Below, piece by piece: positions 24,029 through 37,764 of a stretch of 64,000 nt of DNA. The position numbers and the translations under genes were made by a program. The first letter of the stretch is position 1. The number at the start of each line of letters is the position of its first letter. Origin of the DNA: Brachyhypopomus gauderio (Eukaryota; Chordata; Actinopteri; Gymnotiformes; Hypopomidae). The notes beneath the pieces were generated by a model. The model was given only the letters and a program-made list of their open reading frames with translations. It was not told the DNA's origin and did no database searches. The stretch spans positions 23,912,823 through 23,976,822 of the forward strand of contig NC_135220.1 of the NCBI RefSeq assembly GCF_052324685.1, read 5' to 3'.

Positions 24029-24788
24029 TCCAGACGTTCTGGTGGGTATCCGAGGAAGACCGCCCATGCTCACACTTGGTGAACGTGATCACAGAGCAGG
24101 CTGATGAATCCTGGCCACTCAAACTTTGCCGCGTGTGACTTTGCTGAGGCAGCAGCCATTTTATACCATGGTAAAAAAAAAAATGCTACAGAACACGAGA
24201 CCTGACCAACAAGCCTTCTGAGCTGATTAATTATTAACTGCCTCCGTTGCCGTGGACGCTTCGACACGCTCCATTTGTTGCGTCACCGTGTCCGGAGCAC
24301 GTCGAAACGAGGGGCGTACGCCGGGTTCGGACAGTTTATCCACGCCCAACTTCCTGACGAGCTCGCGGAGAACTGATTGGACACGTTCCTTTCTAAGATC
24401 TGTTTGCGTGCAGATCCGTTTCTGCCGCATCAGGTAAAACGGACAGAGGCTCAGCACCGCCAGTGCGTTATCAAGCGCAAAAGACCTGCTTCCTCTCAAC
24501 AAGCTTAACGCAGCAACGCCAACTCACCAAGATGTTTGAGCGTTTGGGGGGGGGGGGGGTGTTATTGCATAGTTGTGGGCGGGGCCCAGCTGGACCAGGT
24601 GTCTCTCTACGTCACCGTCAGATGGAGCAGATGGGCACAGCCACCAGATAAGCAGTTTCTCAGGCCGGGTGCGTCCTGTTGCGTTGTCCCTCCCCCGCAC
24701 TTCCAGGCTGGGCATTTGTGCTGGTGTGCTCAGGCTTCGATTTCGGTCACGAGGTCGATGCGGGACGCACGCAGCGGAGGCCAGGGGC

Positions 24789-24889
<101 letters not shown>

Positions 24890-25260
24890 GAATTTTTCGA
24901 TGCAGACAGTGTCTCATGGTCGTTTTTCTCATTTCAATAAAGATGCTTTAATGATGTACCGTGGTGCAAGCCTCTGGAGCGTGTGCATGTTTTTGCGAGA
25001 TGATCTGGCAACACTTTCCACTCTGTTTCTCAGGACGAACCGAACAGTCCTTTGAAATGGTTTTATTGTGCTAAACTACAGCGCCTTCGAGATAAGTAGT
25101 GCTTTATGTAAACGACAGCGCTGCTAGAAGAGGTGTGGTCAAAGGCGCTGTGTAGCCAGGGATTCGTCTGGTGGGCCGGTTCTCCTATTAACTCCCGGGG
25201 AGACGGAGACGCTTGATTGTGACTTCAGGCAGGGATGTGTTCTTTTATTCATTTCCTCAG

Positions 25261-25323
25261 AGGCCGTTCACAACATTAGTGTATCTTGCGGGTTCGTGTC
25301 ACGACTGTGAGGCGCATAATTTG
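25261..25323 (+). other. rfx3: rfx3 non-coding exon 2 (5' UTR)
   Basis: A 63-nt segment bounded by a strong acceptor (TTTCCTCAG) and a strong donor (TTTG|GTGAGTG), with no ATG inside. It lies 51 bp upstream of the acceptor of the first coding exon, so a tiny intron would join them. It could also be read through. Confidence 0.5.
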
Positions 25324-25380
25324 GTGAGTGACAACGGTTGTTTACACCCCCCCCTCTCCGCTCCCTCTCACGCAGGCGCC

Positions 25381-27204
25381 ATGCAGACCCCAGAGGCGGG
25401 CGCTGATTCCTCATCTACTGTGCCCCTCCAGACCAGCGTGCCTGTGCAGCCTTCTGTCACGGCTCAGCAGGTGGCTTCTCAGGTGCCCGTCCAGCAGCAG
25501 GTGAGCACCTGCCCTCTCGCCCCAAGCCCCACCCTCTCGCCCTAAGCCCCGCCCCCTGCCACAGACTCCCCACATCAGCCGTGTTACACAACGCTCTCCC
25601 CTTTCCCCACAGGCGCAGACTGTTCAACAGGTCCAGCATGTATACCCAGCACAGGTGCAGTATGTGGAAGAGAACAGCGGCGTGTATGCTAACGGAAACA
25701 TGTGAGCACATTTATTTACTTCTCAAAGCACTTCTCCACACTGCTGAAAGACTCCACTGCTTTCACTAAGGGCTTGTGAGCTCACCATAATACTGCCTGG
25801 AAAGGTTCCAAAAGGATTTTGCAAGAAACTACCTAACAAGTTTTGCAAATATTTGTTGCTGTTAGCAAGGTCAGCAGGGTGTTCGTCCAGCGAGCTCGGA
25901 GGACGTTCATTAGCACGACCAACAAGGAGCTACCGCTCAGAGCCCAGCTCGATGGTTTGTTTGGTTGCCTAGCAACAAAAGAGCCACAAATGTCCTTCCC
26001 CACGTTTGGCTGAAGTGTCCCGCAGCAGGGCGTCTCGCTGGAGGGGGTGGGGGCGCCTCGGGGGTGGTCCATCATGTAACCACGGGCGTGAGCATGGGTG
26101 AGCACTGCCACCCTCCTGGCCCTCGGGAGGAGGACAGTACATCACTGAAATGCTGGAGCCGAACCACCCCTCTCCCCAGCAGAGGCCACGCCAAAAGACC
26201 TGTCCCATTGAGTGCTTAAAAGAACTGCCACAAACTCTCCTTCCTGTGTGGGACTAAAATCGTTTATATTTAGAACGTCTCTTGGTGTCATGTTTTTGTA
26301 AAGAGAAGAAAACGATTGTCATTGTATCGAAGGCAAGCACACATTTCTAAATGACACCTTCACTTGAATTACAATTATGCTGTGATCCTCGGGTGCTCTC
26401 TGTATCCATGAAAACGGCACTTTCAAATAGACGGATGAAAGCAGACGAATCACATTGTATTCAAGTTGGGGTTTCTCCCCTGAGTTCAACAACTCCTCTC
26501 CACTACCACTAGTGCTGTCAAAATGTTGAACAAGCCCATCATAAATATTTCTGTGGATCTATAAAAACACAAACTTTAATTGAGCCCTTTAAGGTTCAAC
26601 ATGTATTCAATTTGTTTTATTTTTATCTCTGTAGGTCATCACAGTTGTTAGCTTAGAATGCCCAGAGATTGCTCAACTACCAGTTGTCCTAGTTAGTCTG
26701 TGAAAATGTTAGTAAATAGTCTGAAAAAGAACATTTGGCTCAAATTTTCTATCAGAAGCAGCTTAATTAGACCTGTTAACGACACCTTTTAAATGAATTG
26801 GTATGATGCAATTTAACAAATAATTCTAACTGTGCTTTGTGCGTGGTGGTCTGTCTATGTGCGTTTAAAAATTAGCCGGACGTATTCCTACTCGGAGCCC
26901 CAGCTGTACAGCCAGAACAGTGGCGGCAACTACTTCGACACGCAGGGCAGCTCCTCTCAAGTGACCACGGTGGTGACCTCGCACAGCCTGGCCAACAACA
27001 GCAACGGCAGCCTGGGAATGGGCCTGTCTGGCGGACAAATCATCAGCAGCTCGGGCGCCTATTTGATTGGGGGCAACTCTATGGACAGCCCCGCCCCTCA
27101 CACCGCAGCCCAGACCACCAGGGCCTCTCCGGCCACGGTAGGTCCCGCCCCCTACCTCGGCCACCAAAGCAAAATCCCTTGTGCCGTCTCCTGCGTCTAC
27201 GTCT

Positions 27205-27246
<42 letters not shown>

Positions 27247-30200
27247 TAGATTTGAGGTAAGTAACTGCAGTGTATGATGCATAGAGATATAAACTTGTTG
27301 TAAAGTGCATAAAGTTTCCAGAGAAACAGGATGTTTCGAAGGTCCTTCAGCAGCTGAACAAGCAAAGTTCAACGAATTAATATATAAAAAAGGTGTCTGG
27401 TTCAGTTTTGACCTCTAGTGGTTAGGTATGGTAGTGTTCCGTGATGGGCCTGTGTTGCTTTGCTCTGCACCTCTTACATCTTTTGGTTTGAAAGGAATAC
27501 TTCTCACAGACACACTAACGACATGCTAATAGAACAGTAATGAGGCCAATGGCTAACAAAAATCGGTGGAGTGGAGGTTAGCTGAATCACATTTTCATTA
27601 TGGAGACCGTCCACTAACAGCAATACTCCTTTTTTTTTGGTGAATTATTCCTTTAGAAAGGAGCAGGTCACGTGTGAATTAGTTTGTCTGCTGTGCTGTC
27701 CTGCGCTGTGTCTGATTTGGTGGCTGGGAGGCTTGAGGTGGTTTATTTTCTGCTAATCTGTACTGATCACTGCATACCTTGGTGGTTTTCAGTATGGATG
27801 TCTGTCGCTACAGCGTTTTTATCATTTTCCCCCATCTTTTGTGTTATGATTCCCCCCTTTCTTTTTTCTTTTTTCTATTCTTTTGCTCTTTGGTCCATCA
27901 GATTGAAATGGCGATTGAGACGCTCCAAAAGTCTGAGGGTTTGTCCAGTCAGAGAAGTTCGCTGCTCAACAGCCATGTAAGTTTCAACCACGACAACAGT
28001 GCTTTCACAGTGCTCTTCTGCGTTTCCTCTCTCAGGGTGTTCCTTGCTCATTTTATGGTGGTGGGGCTTGGGCAGTGTTTCTTTTTTCCTTTGGACACTT
28101 TCCCTGTTCTCAGTCAGTTTGTAAAGTTGTACATATGGTGTAACAAACACTAAGAAGGCATTAAGAATCGCAGAGAGTAATAGGAAAGCCATGTTTTCTT
28201 AACTTCTTCCTTTTGTATGCAGATGATGTATGTCAGAAATGTAGCACTCCACGCTTGTAGACAGAGTTGACCCCAAGTGAGTGGGCTGACGTGGCGATCG
28301 GTGTGCTCTCCCCATAGCTACAGTGGCTCCTGGACAACTACGAGACGGCTGAAGGTGTGAGCCTTCCGCGCTCAACCCTCTACAACCACTACCTACGCCA
28401 CTGCCAGGAGCAGAAGCTGGACCCGGTCAATGCTGCATCGTTTGGCAAGCTCATCCGCTCTATCTTCATGGGCCTGCGTACACGACGATTGGGGACCAGG
28501 TAGGACTGGACTGGACTGACCGCACAGATCTTCCCCATCCCACCCCCTGTTCACGGGTGCAGTGTCCCACCTGCTAAGCTTGGCCATGTTTTGAATGCAG
28601 AGGGAACTCCAAGTACCATTACTACGGGATCCGTGTGAAGCCCGACTCGCCACTGAACCGGCTGCAGGAGGACATGCAATACATGGCCCTGCGGCAGCAG
28701 CCCGTCCAGCAGAAGCAGAGGTGAGTGCTCCCGTTCCCACAACCTTAAACTACCGAACGATTCGTCCACGGTGTCCGCGTGTGATCCGTGCCATCCGTGC
28801 CTCCGGCAGGTTCAAGCCGGTGCAGAAGGTGGACGGCGTGTCGGGAGAGAACTACTCCAGCGGTGGGCAGCACACCCCTAGCGCCGCCGAGCAGACCGTC
28901 ATCGCCCAGAGCCAGCACCATCAGCAGTTCCTCGGTAAGCCCGGGCGCTCGGTGGCACACGGCACACAAGTCACAGCTGAGAACGGCATTGACGTGTCCC
29001 CCCTGTGACCCCGCAGATGCATCTCGGGCTCTCCCTGAGTTTGTGGAGCTCGAGCTGGGAGAGAGTGGCGTGGAGGGCGTAAGCCCGGAGGATGTCAAAG
29101 CCCTTCAAGCACTGTACAGAGAACACTGCGAAGTTAGTGGCTCAAACACTCTCCCTTCAACCATCCAGCATAAACCGCTTTTAATAGCTTTGTCAGCACC
29201 ATAAGCTAATGATGCTTTAACATTTCCCTTGTATACTCTCTGGGTATTCGCCTGGCTTGCTGCTGGTTGACACGTGCAGGCCATCTTGGACGTGGTGGTG
29301 AACCTCCAGTTCAGCCTGATAGAGAAACTGTGGCAGACGTTCTGGCGCTACTCGCCCTCCAACTCCATCGAGGGAGCCACGGTCACAGAAAACAGGTCAG
29401 TCGCCCCGCCGCTCAGCTCCTCCACCCATGTAACGCCGCCGCCGCAAACCACCACCACCACTAGCCGCTGGTCTCCATGGTGTGCAGTGGTGTGAGCGAG
29501 ATCGAGGGGCGCCTCCCGCGGCCCAGACTGCTGCTGCTGTGCCGGAGCGAGGCCGTGCTGAAGTGGATGGGTGCCTGCGACCACCTGATGTACCAGGCCC
29601 TGGTCGAGATCCTCATCCCCGACGTGCTCAGACCCATTCCTAGTAAGCCCAAGACTCGCTTGTTTCTAAGACGGCAGGTAAATTCTCCCATTGCTAATGG
29701 CTGGCACGTTCTCCCCCTTCCACCACTTAGCAAACCTTCTGCTCCTGTCCTCCCCCCCGCCAGGTGCCTTGACTCAAGCCATCCGTAACTTTGCCAAAAG
29801 CCTTGAGGGCTGGCTCACCAACGCCATGAGCGCCATCCCCCAGAAGATGATCCAGACCAAGGTTAGCGCCGTTGATCACTGCTTGCGTTCTGTGGATTTG
29901 AGGCCCCCTGTCTCCATGGTAACCGATATTTGGTGCAGTTTAGAATGGTTCATCCAAAAGTGCCAACGTGGCCAGTGGGGAATAAAGGCAAGACGGAAGT
30001 GCTTAGGATGGCTTTGTCCGCAAAAGACTGACTCTACTTGCTCTCATTCGTGTAAAAACAAAAGAAAAACATTTACAACCCTTCAGAGGAATGTCAGAAG
30101 TCTGTAGAAGTCAAAATTGAGCGTTTTTGGAGGTGAACGTGTCCCCTTGTTCTCTGGACCAGGTGTCCGCTGTTAGTGCCTTTGCCCAGACCCTGCGCAG

Positions 30201-33200
30201 ATACACGTCGCTGAACCACCTGGCCCAGGCGGCGCGTGCCGTCTTGCAGAACACCTCCCAGATCAACCAGATGCTCAGCGACCTCAACCGCGTGGACTTC
30301 GCCAACGTGCAGGTCCTCCTGGCCCCTCCCAATCCCCATGCTCCCTGGAAGCAGTTGTCGGGTGGACCTGTAACGCTGACCCCATGCCTGCCCCCATTTG
30401 TGTTGTGCCCTATAGGAGCAGGCCTCATGGGTGTGCCAGTGCGAGGAGGGTGTGGTCCAGCGGCTGGAGCAGGACTTCAAAGCCACGCTGCAGCAGCAGA
30501 GCTCCCTGGAGCAGTGGGCCGCCTGGCTGGACAATGTGGTGAGCCAGGTCCTCAAGCCCTACGAGGACAGGCCCAGCTTCCCCAAAGCCGCCCGCCAGTT
30601 CCTACTCAAGTGGTCCTTCTACAGGCAAGTGTCGGCACCCTCAACGGCAAACGTGCCACACCGCATCGCTTCACAAACCCCTACATCATTATTCCTCCAT
30701 AAGTTCGAATGGAGTCAGACCTTTTAAATGACAACTCTGCAGTTCCTCAGCTTTAGTTGCATGTATAAAAACAGGTAGTACTGCAAGGCTGTAGGGAATA
30801 TCTGAAGCAAATTCTGTCCTGAAAGACAAGTCAGGCAAGTGGTCCTGAAGTCTGGGCCATTGTGTCGTCCCACAGCTCAGAGCCGGAGGTGTTTACAATG
30901 TTTGGTTGTTGCTGTTTTCTGGTGTAGCTCCATGGTGATTCGGGATCTGACCCTGCGCAGTGCCGCCAGCTTCGGCTCCTTCCACCTCATCCGCCTGCTC
31001 TATGACGAGTACATGTTCTACCTGGTGGAGCACCGTGTTGCCCAGGCGACTGGGGAGACACCCATTGGGGTCATGGGTGAGGTAAGGAGGAGAGCCCTGC
31101 TCCTGGGATTCTGAACCCCCCACCACACTGACATGCTGGCATTGCAAACACCAAATCCTTTTCAAGAGCTTTGGAGTCACACTTGATCTGAAATGACTTT
31201 GTCTATTTATTGTTTATTATTTACTTTATATCAATTAATGCACACACTTCCACATAGCTCCTTTTCCAGAAAAGGCATTGAAAGCGAAATTTGCCCTTTA
31301 AAGTGCAAATTAGGTTTGTTTTTTTTTTTTTTTATGTATCAAAAACATTTATGAACATAGTTCTGAATATTGTAAACATTAAGGTCCAAAAACTATTTTA
31401 AAAGATTATTCATGACTGCATTCTGACATCTTGGAGATTGTCAAATTTTTCTGCAAGAAAAGGAGCTGATCAACATGTTGAGGAGTGAGACAGCTCCTCA
31501 ATAATAACAATATTGCCAGCTGTTGAGAAAACTTCACAGCTTTATACTTGACGTGTCGTGACCGGCGTCCGCGCACCGAAAACGACGTAATCGCGGTGGC
31601 TCCGCCCGTGCGCTGTTGCTTTGCGAGGTCGTGCACCTCTTGAATTTTGAAACTTCGCCGCGCTTCAACGCAATGAGCAAAGTCATGTTTGCAGGGTTCA
31701 TACATCTAAACAAGGTGGAATTAAAGCACATCACGCGGTATAAAACGCGAGACGTTAAAACGGTACGCATATGCGGGGAAAATTAGCCAATTTTATAGAT
31801 CGATCTCAGGTTTAATAAATCGATATGGAATCATTCAAATGAAAATCGATTTGAATTGAAAAATTGATTTTTTTAAACACACCCCTACATCACACCTATG
31901 TAATGTAGTAAATCTTTTATTTACACTGAATTACCTAACCCATGCTCTGTGATGGGTTTGCATAGAGATTGAGTGTTTATAGTCATTAGCACTAATTGGT
32001 ATTGGGTTTATTTTAGAGGGCGGAGTATGTGCAAGAGTGGTTTAATGATCAACAATAGAGGACGGCTATACCGCACATCACATCTCCAAGTTAATGACAC
32101 AGATCTACAAGGGCTAGTGAAGAGCAACACTGAGACTGCCGCATGTTAGAACGACAGTCTTAATTATTTGTGTTTGTCTTTGTTCCAGTTTGATGAACTG
32201 AACACCATGTCACCTGCCAACATTGACAAAGGTAAGCCTAGCTTGCCAGCCTTGACTTCCTCTGCATCTTGTTGCTGCGTAGATAGAGAGCCCTGTGCAG
32301 TTAGTGGGGTGTTGATGCTGCTGTCCTTCACATTCAGAAAGTCCACCCGTAGGCTCCTCCTCACTCATAGTGCAACGCATCAACCTGGTCATGGACCCTC
32401 GTGCATAAAACATTTGTAAGAATTGTGAGTAAGATGGGGCCTCCTGTGACTGGCCCAGATTCATATACACTGTGTACACCCCAGATTTTTTGGTTCGATA
32501 CAAGCATATTGGTGAATACCAATTGTTTTGTAAATTAGGCTTACGTGCACACTCATTCAAGTGCTGTAATCCGCATCCTTGAATTACACGTGACCAGCAT
32601 ATTGGGAAGCTCTGACTCGCTGATAAGTCCAGGTAATTCAATACGTCCATCGTGTCCAATTGAAAGAAGAAGAAGAAAAAATGTTTCAAAGCTCCTCCAT
32701 GAACATCATCACCTTATAGAGTTAACTGCCTTCAACACAGCTCATTTTGTGTTCGTGTTCACAGCGGGGAGTTAGGTCCTACACAGTGTTGGCTGCAATC
32801 ACATGTGCTTGTCGACATAATGTCTTCAGTGGTTAGGACCGTCCAGAAGGAATCGGTTCGTCAACAAGCTTGAATGATATAGAAATAACACAAAAATAGG
32901 GTGGGGGGAAAACCTCAATAAACACCTACGAATACTAGCTCAAACAGGAGGTCTTCTGTCAACAAAGCTTACGTGGCCTGCACCAACACCTCGCCAGCAT
33001 CACTGGGGAAAGCTGTTTGCTGGACTTAATTCCCGATGACAGCAGTAGGCGGAAATTATCATGCATTGGGTAATTTAGGCTAAAAGAGCTATTCTAAGTT
33101 TGTAATATTGTAATGCATTTGAGTTGTTATTATTATTATTTGCTTAGAATATTTGAACTAAATATACAAAAGATAAATGGTTTGGTCAAATCAAACACTT

Positions 33201-33866
33201 TTACACTGTATATATTTGTTTTTTTTAAATAGAGTAACACGTTTATTTCTAAGATCAAAACTGTCCACTCACGTGCTAACCCGTTTGTATAAAAATGTCG
33301 TCATGTTAGTTGACAGAACAGACTTGAATGTCTTTCAGAGATTATGCATATTTTACATATGGTCGGGATCAGCTGCCAGTCAGGTCTGCACTTCTGAGAA
33401 TGTTGAGACTACAATCCTTTCATGAGCGCACAGGCATTTCTTTCCGAACGATTTTATATGATTTTATATTCGTTCTGCTTGCGTTCCTCCCTTTGCCGTT
33501 GGTTTTGGGTAGTAAAGCACTGTGTGGACGGCGGCCCAGACGGAACCCAGAGTGGCCGGAGACTGAGGGACGTACTCTTGTCTTCCAGATGAGGTGAGCG
33601 AGATGGACAGCGACCTGGACGAGGACATGGAGGAAGCGGAGGAGCCACTGGCCAAGCGCGAGAGGGCGGAGGCAGAGGTCATCCAGGTGCTGCACGTGGG
33701 GGCCGTGGAGGATTGTGGCGGCGCCGTGGTCGGGGTGGTGCAGCAAGGCATGCTGGGCGTAGCCACGCCGTCCGCGGGCCACGCCGAGCACGCCCTCGGC
33801 CCCGCAGCCACCGCCAGCACCATCCGCCACTGCAGTGGCGCTGGGAACGCCTACGCGTCAGTGTGA
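25381..33866 (+). CDS. rfx3: Regulatory factor X 3 (winged-helix transcription factor)
   Basis: Coding exons: 25381-25500, 25613-25701, 26876-27137, 27902-27976, 28318-28499, 28601-28720, 28810-28934, 29017-29132, 29280-29395, 29488-29642, 29764-29861, 30163-30312, 30416-30624, 30928-31081, 32189-32231 and 33589-33866. They join to 763 aa (human 749). The Gln-rich activation region contains [13 protein letters not shown]. The RFX winged-helix domain is at about residues 183-260 ([17 protein letters not shown], then [13 protein letters not shown]), followed by domains B and C and the dimerisation region ([34 protein letters not shown]). The acidic tail ends near GNAYASV, like human GNTYTAV. 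RFX3 rather than RFX2 or RFX1 fits the [11 protein letters not shown] segment, the tail and the glis3 linkage. RFX3 binds X-box promoters of ciliary genes and acts in endocrine pancreas. The intron after 30624 uses a GC donor. The start codon is in a GCGCCATG context. Confidence 0.97.
25964..25976. promoter_or_regulatory. Perfect X-box inside rfx3
   Basis: GTTGCCTAGCAAC has both X-box half-sites intact (GTTGCC and AGCAAC) with a one-base spacer. It lies in the intron between coding exons 2 and 3 of rfx3. Autoregulation by RFX proteins is an inference. Confidence 0.5.
27209..27248. repeat. (TA)n-(GA)n compound microsatellite
   Basis: A TA run followed by a short GA run, about 70 bp after an rfx3 splice donor. 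Confidence 0.93.
31536..31888. mobile_element. Probable decayed hAT-type element in an rfx3 intron
   Basis: The right end has repeated ATCGATTT-like words and finishes with a run of T, then AAACACACCCCTA, resembling the ends of fish hAT miniature elements. I could not find a matching left inverted repeat or a target duplication, so it may be truncated and the left limit is a guess. Confidence 0.4.
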
Positions 33867-34037
33867 TAGGGCAGAGGCCGCACCCTCCATCTCCTTAACT
33901 TATTCTGTCCGTTTTTTTCCTCTCCAACGTGACGCACCCCTTCACTTCTGTTTTACCCACAGTCACCCTCAAACCCCATCATATTTTATCTCTTGGTGTA
34001 TAAATCATTCTGTCACACTCAGCAGAGCTGGACCCCA

Positions 34038-34059
34038 CACACACACACACACACACACA
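34038..34059. repeat. (CA)n microsatellite in rfx3 3' UTR
   Basis: A CA run of about 11 units. Confidence 0.9.
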
Positions 34060-37000
34060 AAACACTACCCATGATTACAAGCCCAATGCTGAACTGATCC
34101 TTCTGCACCAGCTCAAGTCCTTTGTTGTCACACATATGCACCTAACCATTGGGAACAGCTTTTTCTAAGTTGGAGCAACCCTTGAAAGAGAGAAGGTGCT
34201 GAGAGTTGATGTTTGTGGTTGTGTTGATAGGAGTACTGAGTTTTTAAATCTTATTCTTTTTAATGACTAAGAGCTCAAATTCAAGCCACTAGCTCCCTGA
34301 GGAAAACAGAAAAAGTAATCACTGTTTGATTCTGGAAATTTATTTTTTACTTAATGTGTCACTTTTCTATTTATTTGTACTATTGGTCATTGTTTACGAT
34401 TTTCTATGTGGCTTTGTGTTGGAGTGGGAAATATTGCTGTATACTGTGCTGCTATAACCTCAGGCAGGCTGGAATCTCGGAACCTCTCGAGCTTGCTTCT
34501 TTATCGGACTGTACTTTACACTGGAGTGTTCCCCTTGCCTTGTTTGTGGAATTAGTTGCTTGTTAGCTTTCGAGAGGATTCCTTTTACGTACACTACATA
34601 TACAGTACATACTTGTTGTGGGGTTTTGTAAAAAACAAAAACAAACAAACAAAAAAACATTTTCTTTCTTTTCTCTGATTGGACCAAAAACAGGAACGAG
34701 TGGCGGTTGGCTGTTCCAGGCTGTTGTAAAGCTTTGTTTCCTTTCTCACCTGTGCCGTGTTGTAAAACAGAGCGAATGTCAGGGATTTAATGTACCTCGG
34801 GTTCATCATAGTGCCTTAACCCAACAACAGCTTCTCGTTTTGTCTAGGCTGTCATACTGAGAGGGGCCAGTTCCTATTGTAGTAGAAAGCACACTGCCGG
34901 CGAATAGTCATTGCTAGATAGCCCGACGCCTGGTCTCTGAAACTGGCTTCGTGACTGTGGACGTGTGGTCTATTATCAGTGAGCGTAAATGTAGTTCTGG
35001 GTTGTGGCCTGACTACTCACGAGTGCAGTTGCAAAGCCTTTTTTTCTTTTTTTTGTGGTACGACGTGTCTTTGTTGTTTCACTGCTCTAGGTCTATTCCC
35101 TCCATTGGCTGAGTGAGGGAGTTTGCGCATGGGTGCGCGAGCGTGAGTGTGTGCATCTGAGGGCTGGAATCGAGCCGAGCTGTATTCTGTTGATCGTTAG
35201 CTTGTTTACGTGGAACCGTCACCCTACCTCACACCAGCTGTGCCAGCCCTTGGCCATGTGCCCTGCAGTTTAGATATGTAACGTTCTTGTCTCCACTCTG
35301 ATTCTGTCCAGATTCACATCACACCATCATTCCATTTGTTAAGACACTGGATATCTGTATAGAGGACCAAAAGTTGCTGTTTGCTATGATTCAATGACAT
35401 ATTATATTGCTCTAAATATATATAAATCAATTCCAACATTTTCTGTGCGGTAGAGCTGGTACTAAGCAGGTGGTATTGTTTTTGTAGCCCTTCTATTGAT
35501 TGGTTGATCCATTAACATTGACTGTGAACACGGAGAGGGATGTTAGTTTAATTTGCCAGGTTATTCATCATAAATCGGAGAGCAATTAGGACCGATGTTT
35601 GGGGTTTTTTCTTCTCCCAGTGAAAATAGGACATTTAGTTGGCTTTCTCTCTGGCCAGTGGTGCTGGTTATATAACAGACTACTCTTCCCCTAGGACTTG
35701 TACTCATTACTGATTTGCTGTCATGTAATGGGGGGGAACACACTGGAAAACCACACTGTCTTCACTACTGATTTAGTTTTCTTCTAGATTTAGGTAACTT
35801 TCCAGACATTTTAGTTTTGTCATATTTTTGATTGATGTTTACATTTCTCAATTATGCCTGACTACATATTTTGAAGTTTTCTAGAGGGAGATGATCCCCC
35901 AAGCCTAACATACTGAAGACACACCTACTGAAATCAGGCTATGGCTGAATCATGGTCTTGATTAGAAAAATGCCTGGAATATTTCTGTTCACATAACTGA
36001 TTATCATGACTGTTTATAGGAGTGCAATCTGTGAAATGTAATAGAAAACTTTGTCAACCATAATGAGCTGTTCACAACTTCTGAAAACAACTGCTACAGC
36101 TGATAAAAAACTGAAGTTTTATGTAATTGTCATTTCTGCCACCTCGTCCCAGCGTAATTGCGTTTTAGGTTTGTTTCTCTGTATGGGCGTGTCACGTTGT
36201 ATCCTCTTGTGCCTGGAGTAAGTCCATCTCTTAGCTATTGGTTAGTTCTAAATGAAAGTGCTTTTTGGTCTTGCATGCCTTTTGATTGTGCTGCTATATC
36301 ACGTTTCTCGGTTACTTTCTGACCATGCCACAGTAGACGACCCTGTGCTTTTGTGATCATTCCAAACGATGTGGCGGCTGTGGTCTTTCCTTTTTATTTT
36401 GCGCCAAAAAAAAAGAGATTCATACCGTTTTAATTCATTTTGGACACTTAATTTTTACTTATGACCCCAGCTGGCCTATCTTATTTTATGTATTACTGAA
36501 CACTTGCTAGCTTTGGTCTGAATCCTAAATTATCTTTTCTGTCAACAAAGAATGGTGCATATCGGTGCAAAGCAGTGAATGGAATACAACACGACATATT
36601 AACATATCAAACCCCTGAGCTACTGCAAACAGGAGAGAGAGAGAAGCATCTCTTTAGCCAGGCAGCTTCACTGACCAGAGACTTCAGTGCCTTTTGATTT
36701 CACCAAGACCTCCAGCACCAGAGGACTCTCGATGACGGACTGATCGGCCGCCCCTGCAGTACCGTGACGAGCGGAGCGGGCGGCTGCCCGTCAGGTCTCG
36801 GCGGGCCGCTCCAAGCGAGGTCCACCCTTAGCCGCGGTTCAGGTTTCCCCGCCACCCTCGAGGAGCCGTCCCTTCGACTCCCACCTGCCACAGATATGCA
36901 CGTACGCCGACAGGCACGCGGCTTCACCTCTCCGTTGCGGTGACTGATAACTGTGGGGTTTTTGTACGGATCTTTTAACATAGGAAGTTATGACGTAAGT

Positions 37001-37383
37001 AGAACTGTATTGGGATTTCACCAATCGGAACGCTGCACTACCATAGTCATCACGCTGTTGTTTTTTTTTCTTCCCTCCCTCTTTCTATTGTACGTAGAGT
37101 GAAGTGCTTGTTTTGTTTCTGTATGTTCTGGAGATTTTTTTTATGCTTTTGGGATATTTTTAAAGTGCCATTTGACAGTTTACTTAGTGAGTCGTGGCCT
37201 GTTGTAGCGCGTCCTAATGCAAGCACAAGCATTGTGGTACTTCCGAGCGGCTTGAGGCAAGGTCTGCTCGGAAAAGCAGTCTTAGTTGTAAATATCGAAA
37301 TAAAACGCAAGGTTATTTATTTGCCCTCTTTCGTTAAGCGGTTTAATGACAGATATGGTTGAAAGTGTACATTGTGGTTCTTC

Positions 37384-37411
37384 TCCCCCCCCCTCCCCCC
37401 TCCCCCCTCCC
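37384..37411. repeat. C-rich tract in rfx3 3' UTR
   Basis: Long C runs broken only by single or paired T bases. The complementary strand could form a G-quadruplex and this strand an i-motif or a poly(C)-binding protein site. Confidence 0.85.
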
Positions 37412-37758
37412 TTTTTGGACGATGTATTGTACTCTACATATACAGTATGTATGACCCTTTTCTCCCCTTTTCTTTTTTGTGTGTTTCAATTTCTCTTAGT
37501 AAATTATATTCTCTGAAAAACTGGTGAGAGCTAACCAATATGTGTAGAGTGATTTGTATTGTGTATTTTACATGAAGGATAACAAAACTGGGGAACTTTT
37601 ATATTTATAAAGGCATATATTAACATTTAGTGTGTCATTCTGAGGAAAAGATAGGAAATATCCAAGACACATGTAGTTTGTTTTTTCTGAATATTTCAGA
37701 CTTGAGCTCAGGCTAGCTTATTAGTGTTGTTTACTTACTTGTGGCTTGTCTTTCAATT

Positions 37759-37764
37759 AATAAA
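37759..37764 (+). terminator. rfx3 poly(A) signal (likely distal)
   Basis: AATAAA followed by a T-rich region, the last good plus-strand signal before the smad4 3' end. Confidence 0.55.

Noticed and set aside
25381-33866. Assignment as rfx2 or rfx1
   Set aside because: The [11 protein letters not shown] segment, DASRALPEF and the C-terminal ending fit RFX3; RFX2 lacks this tail.
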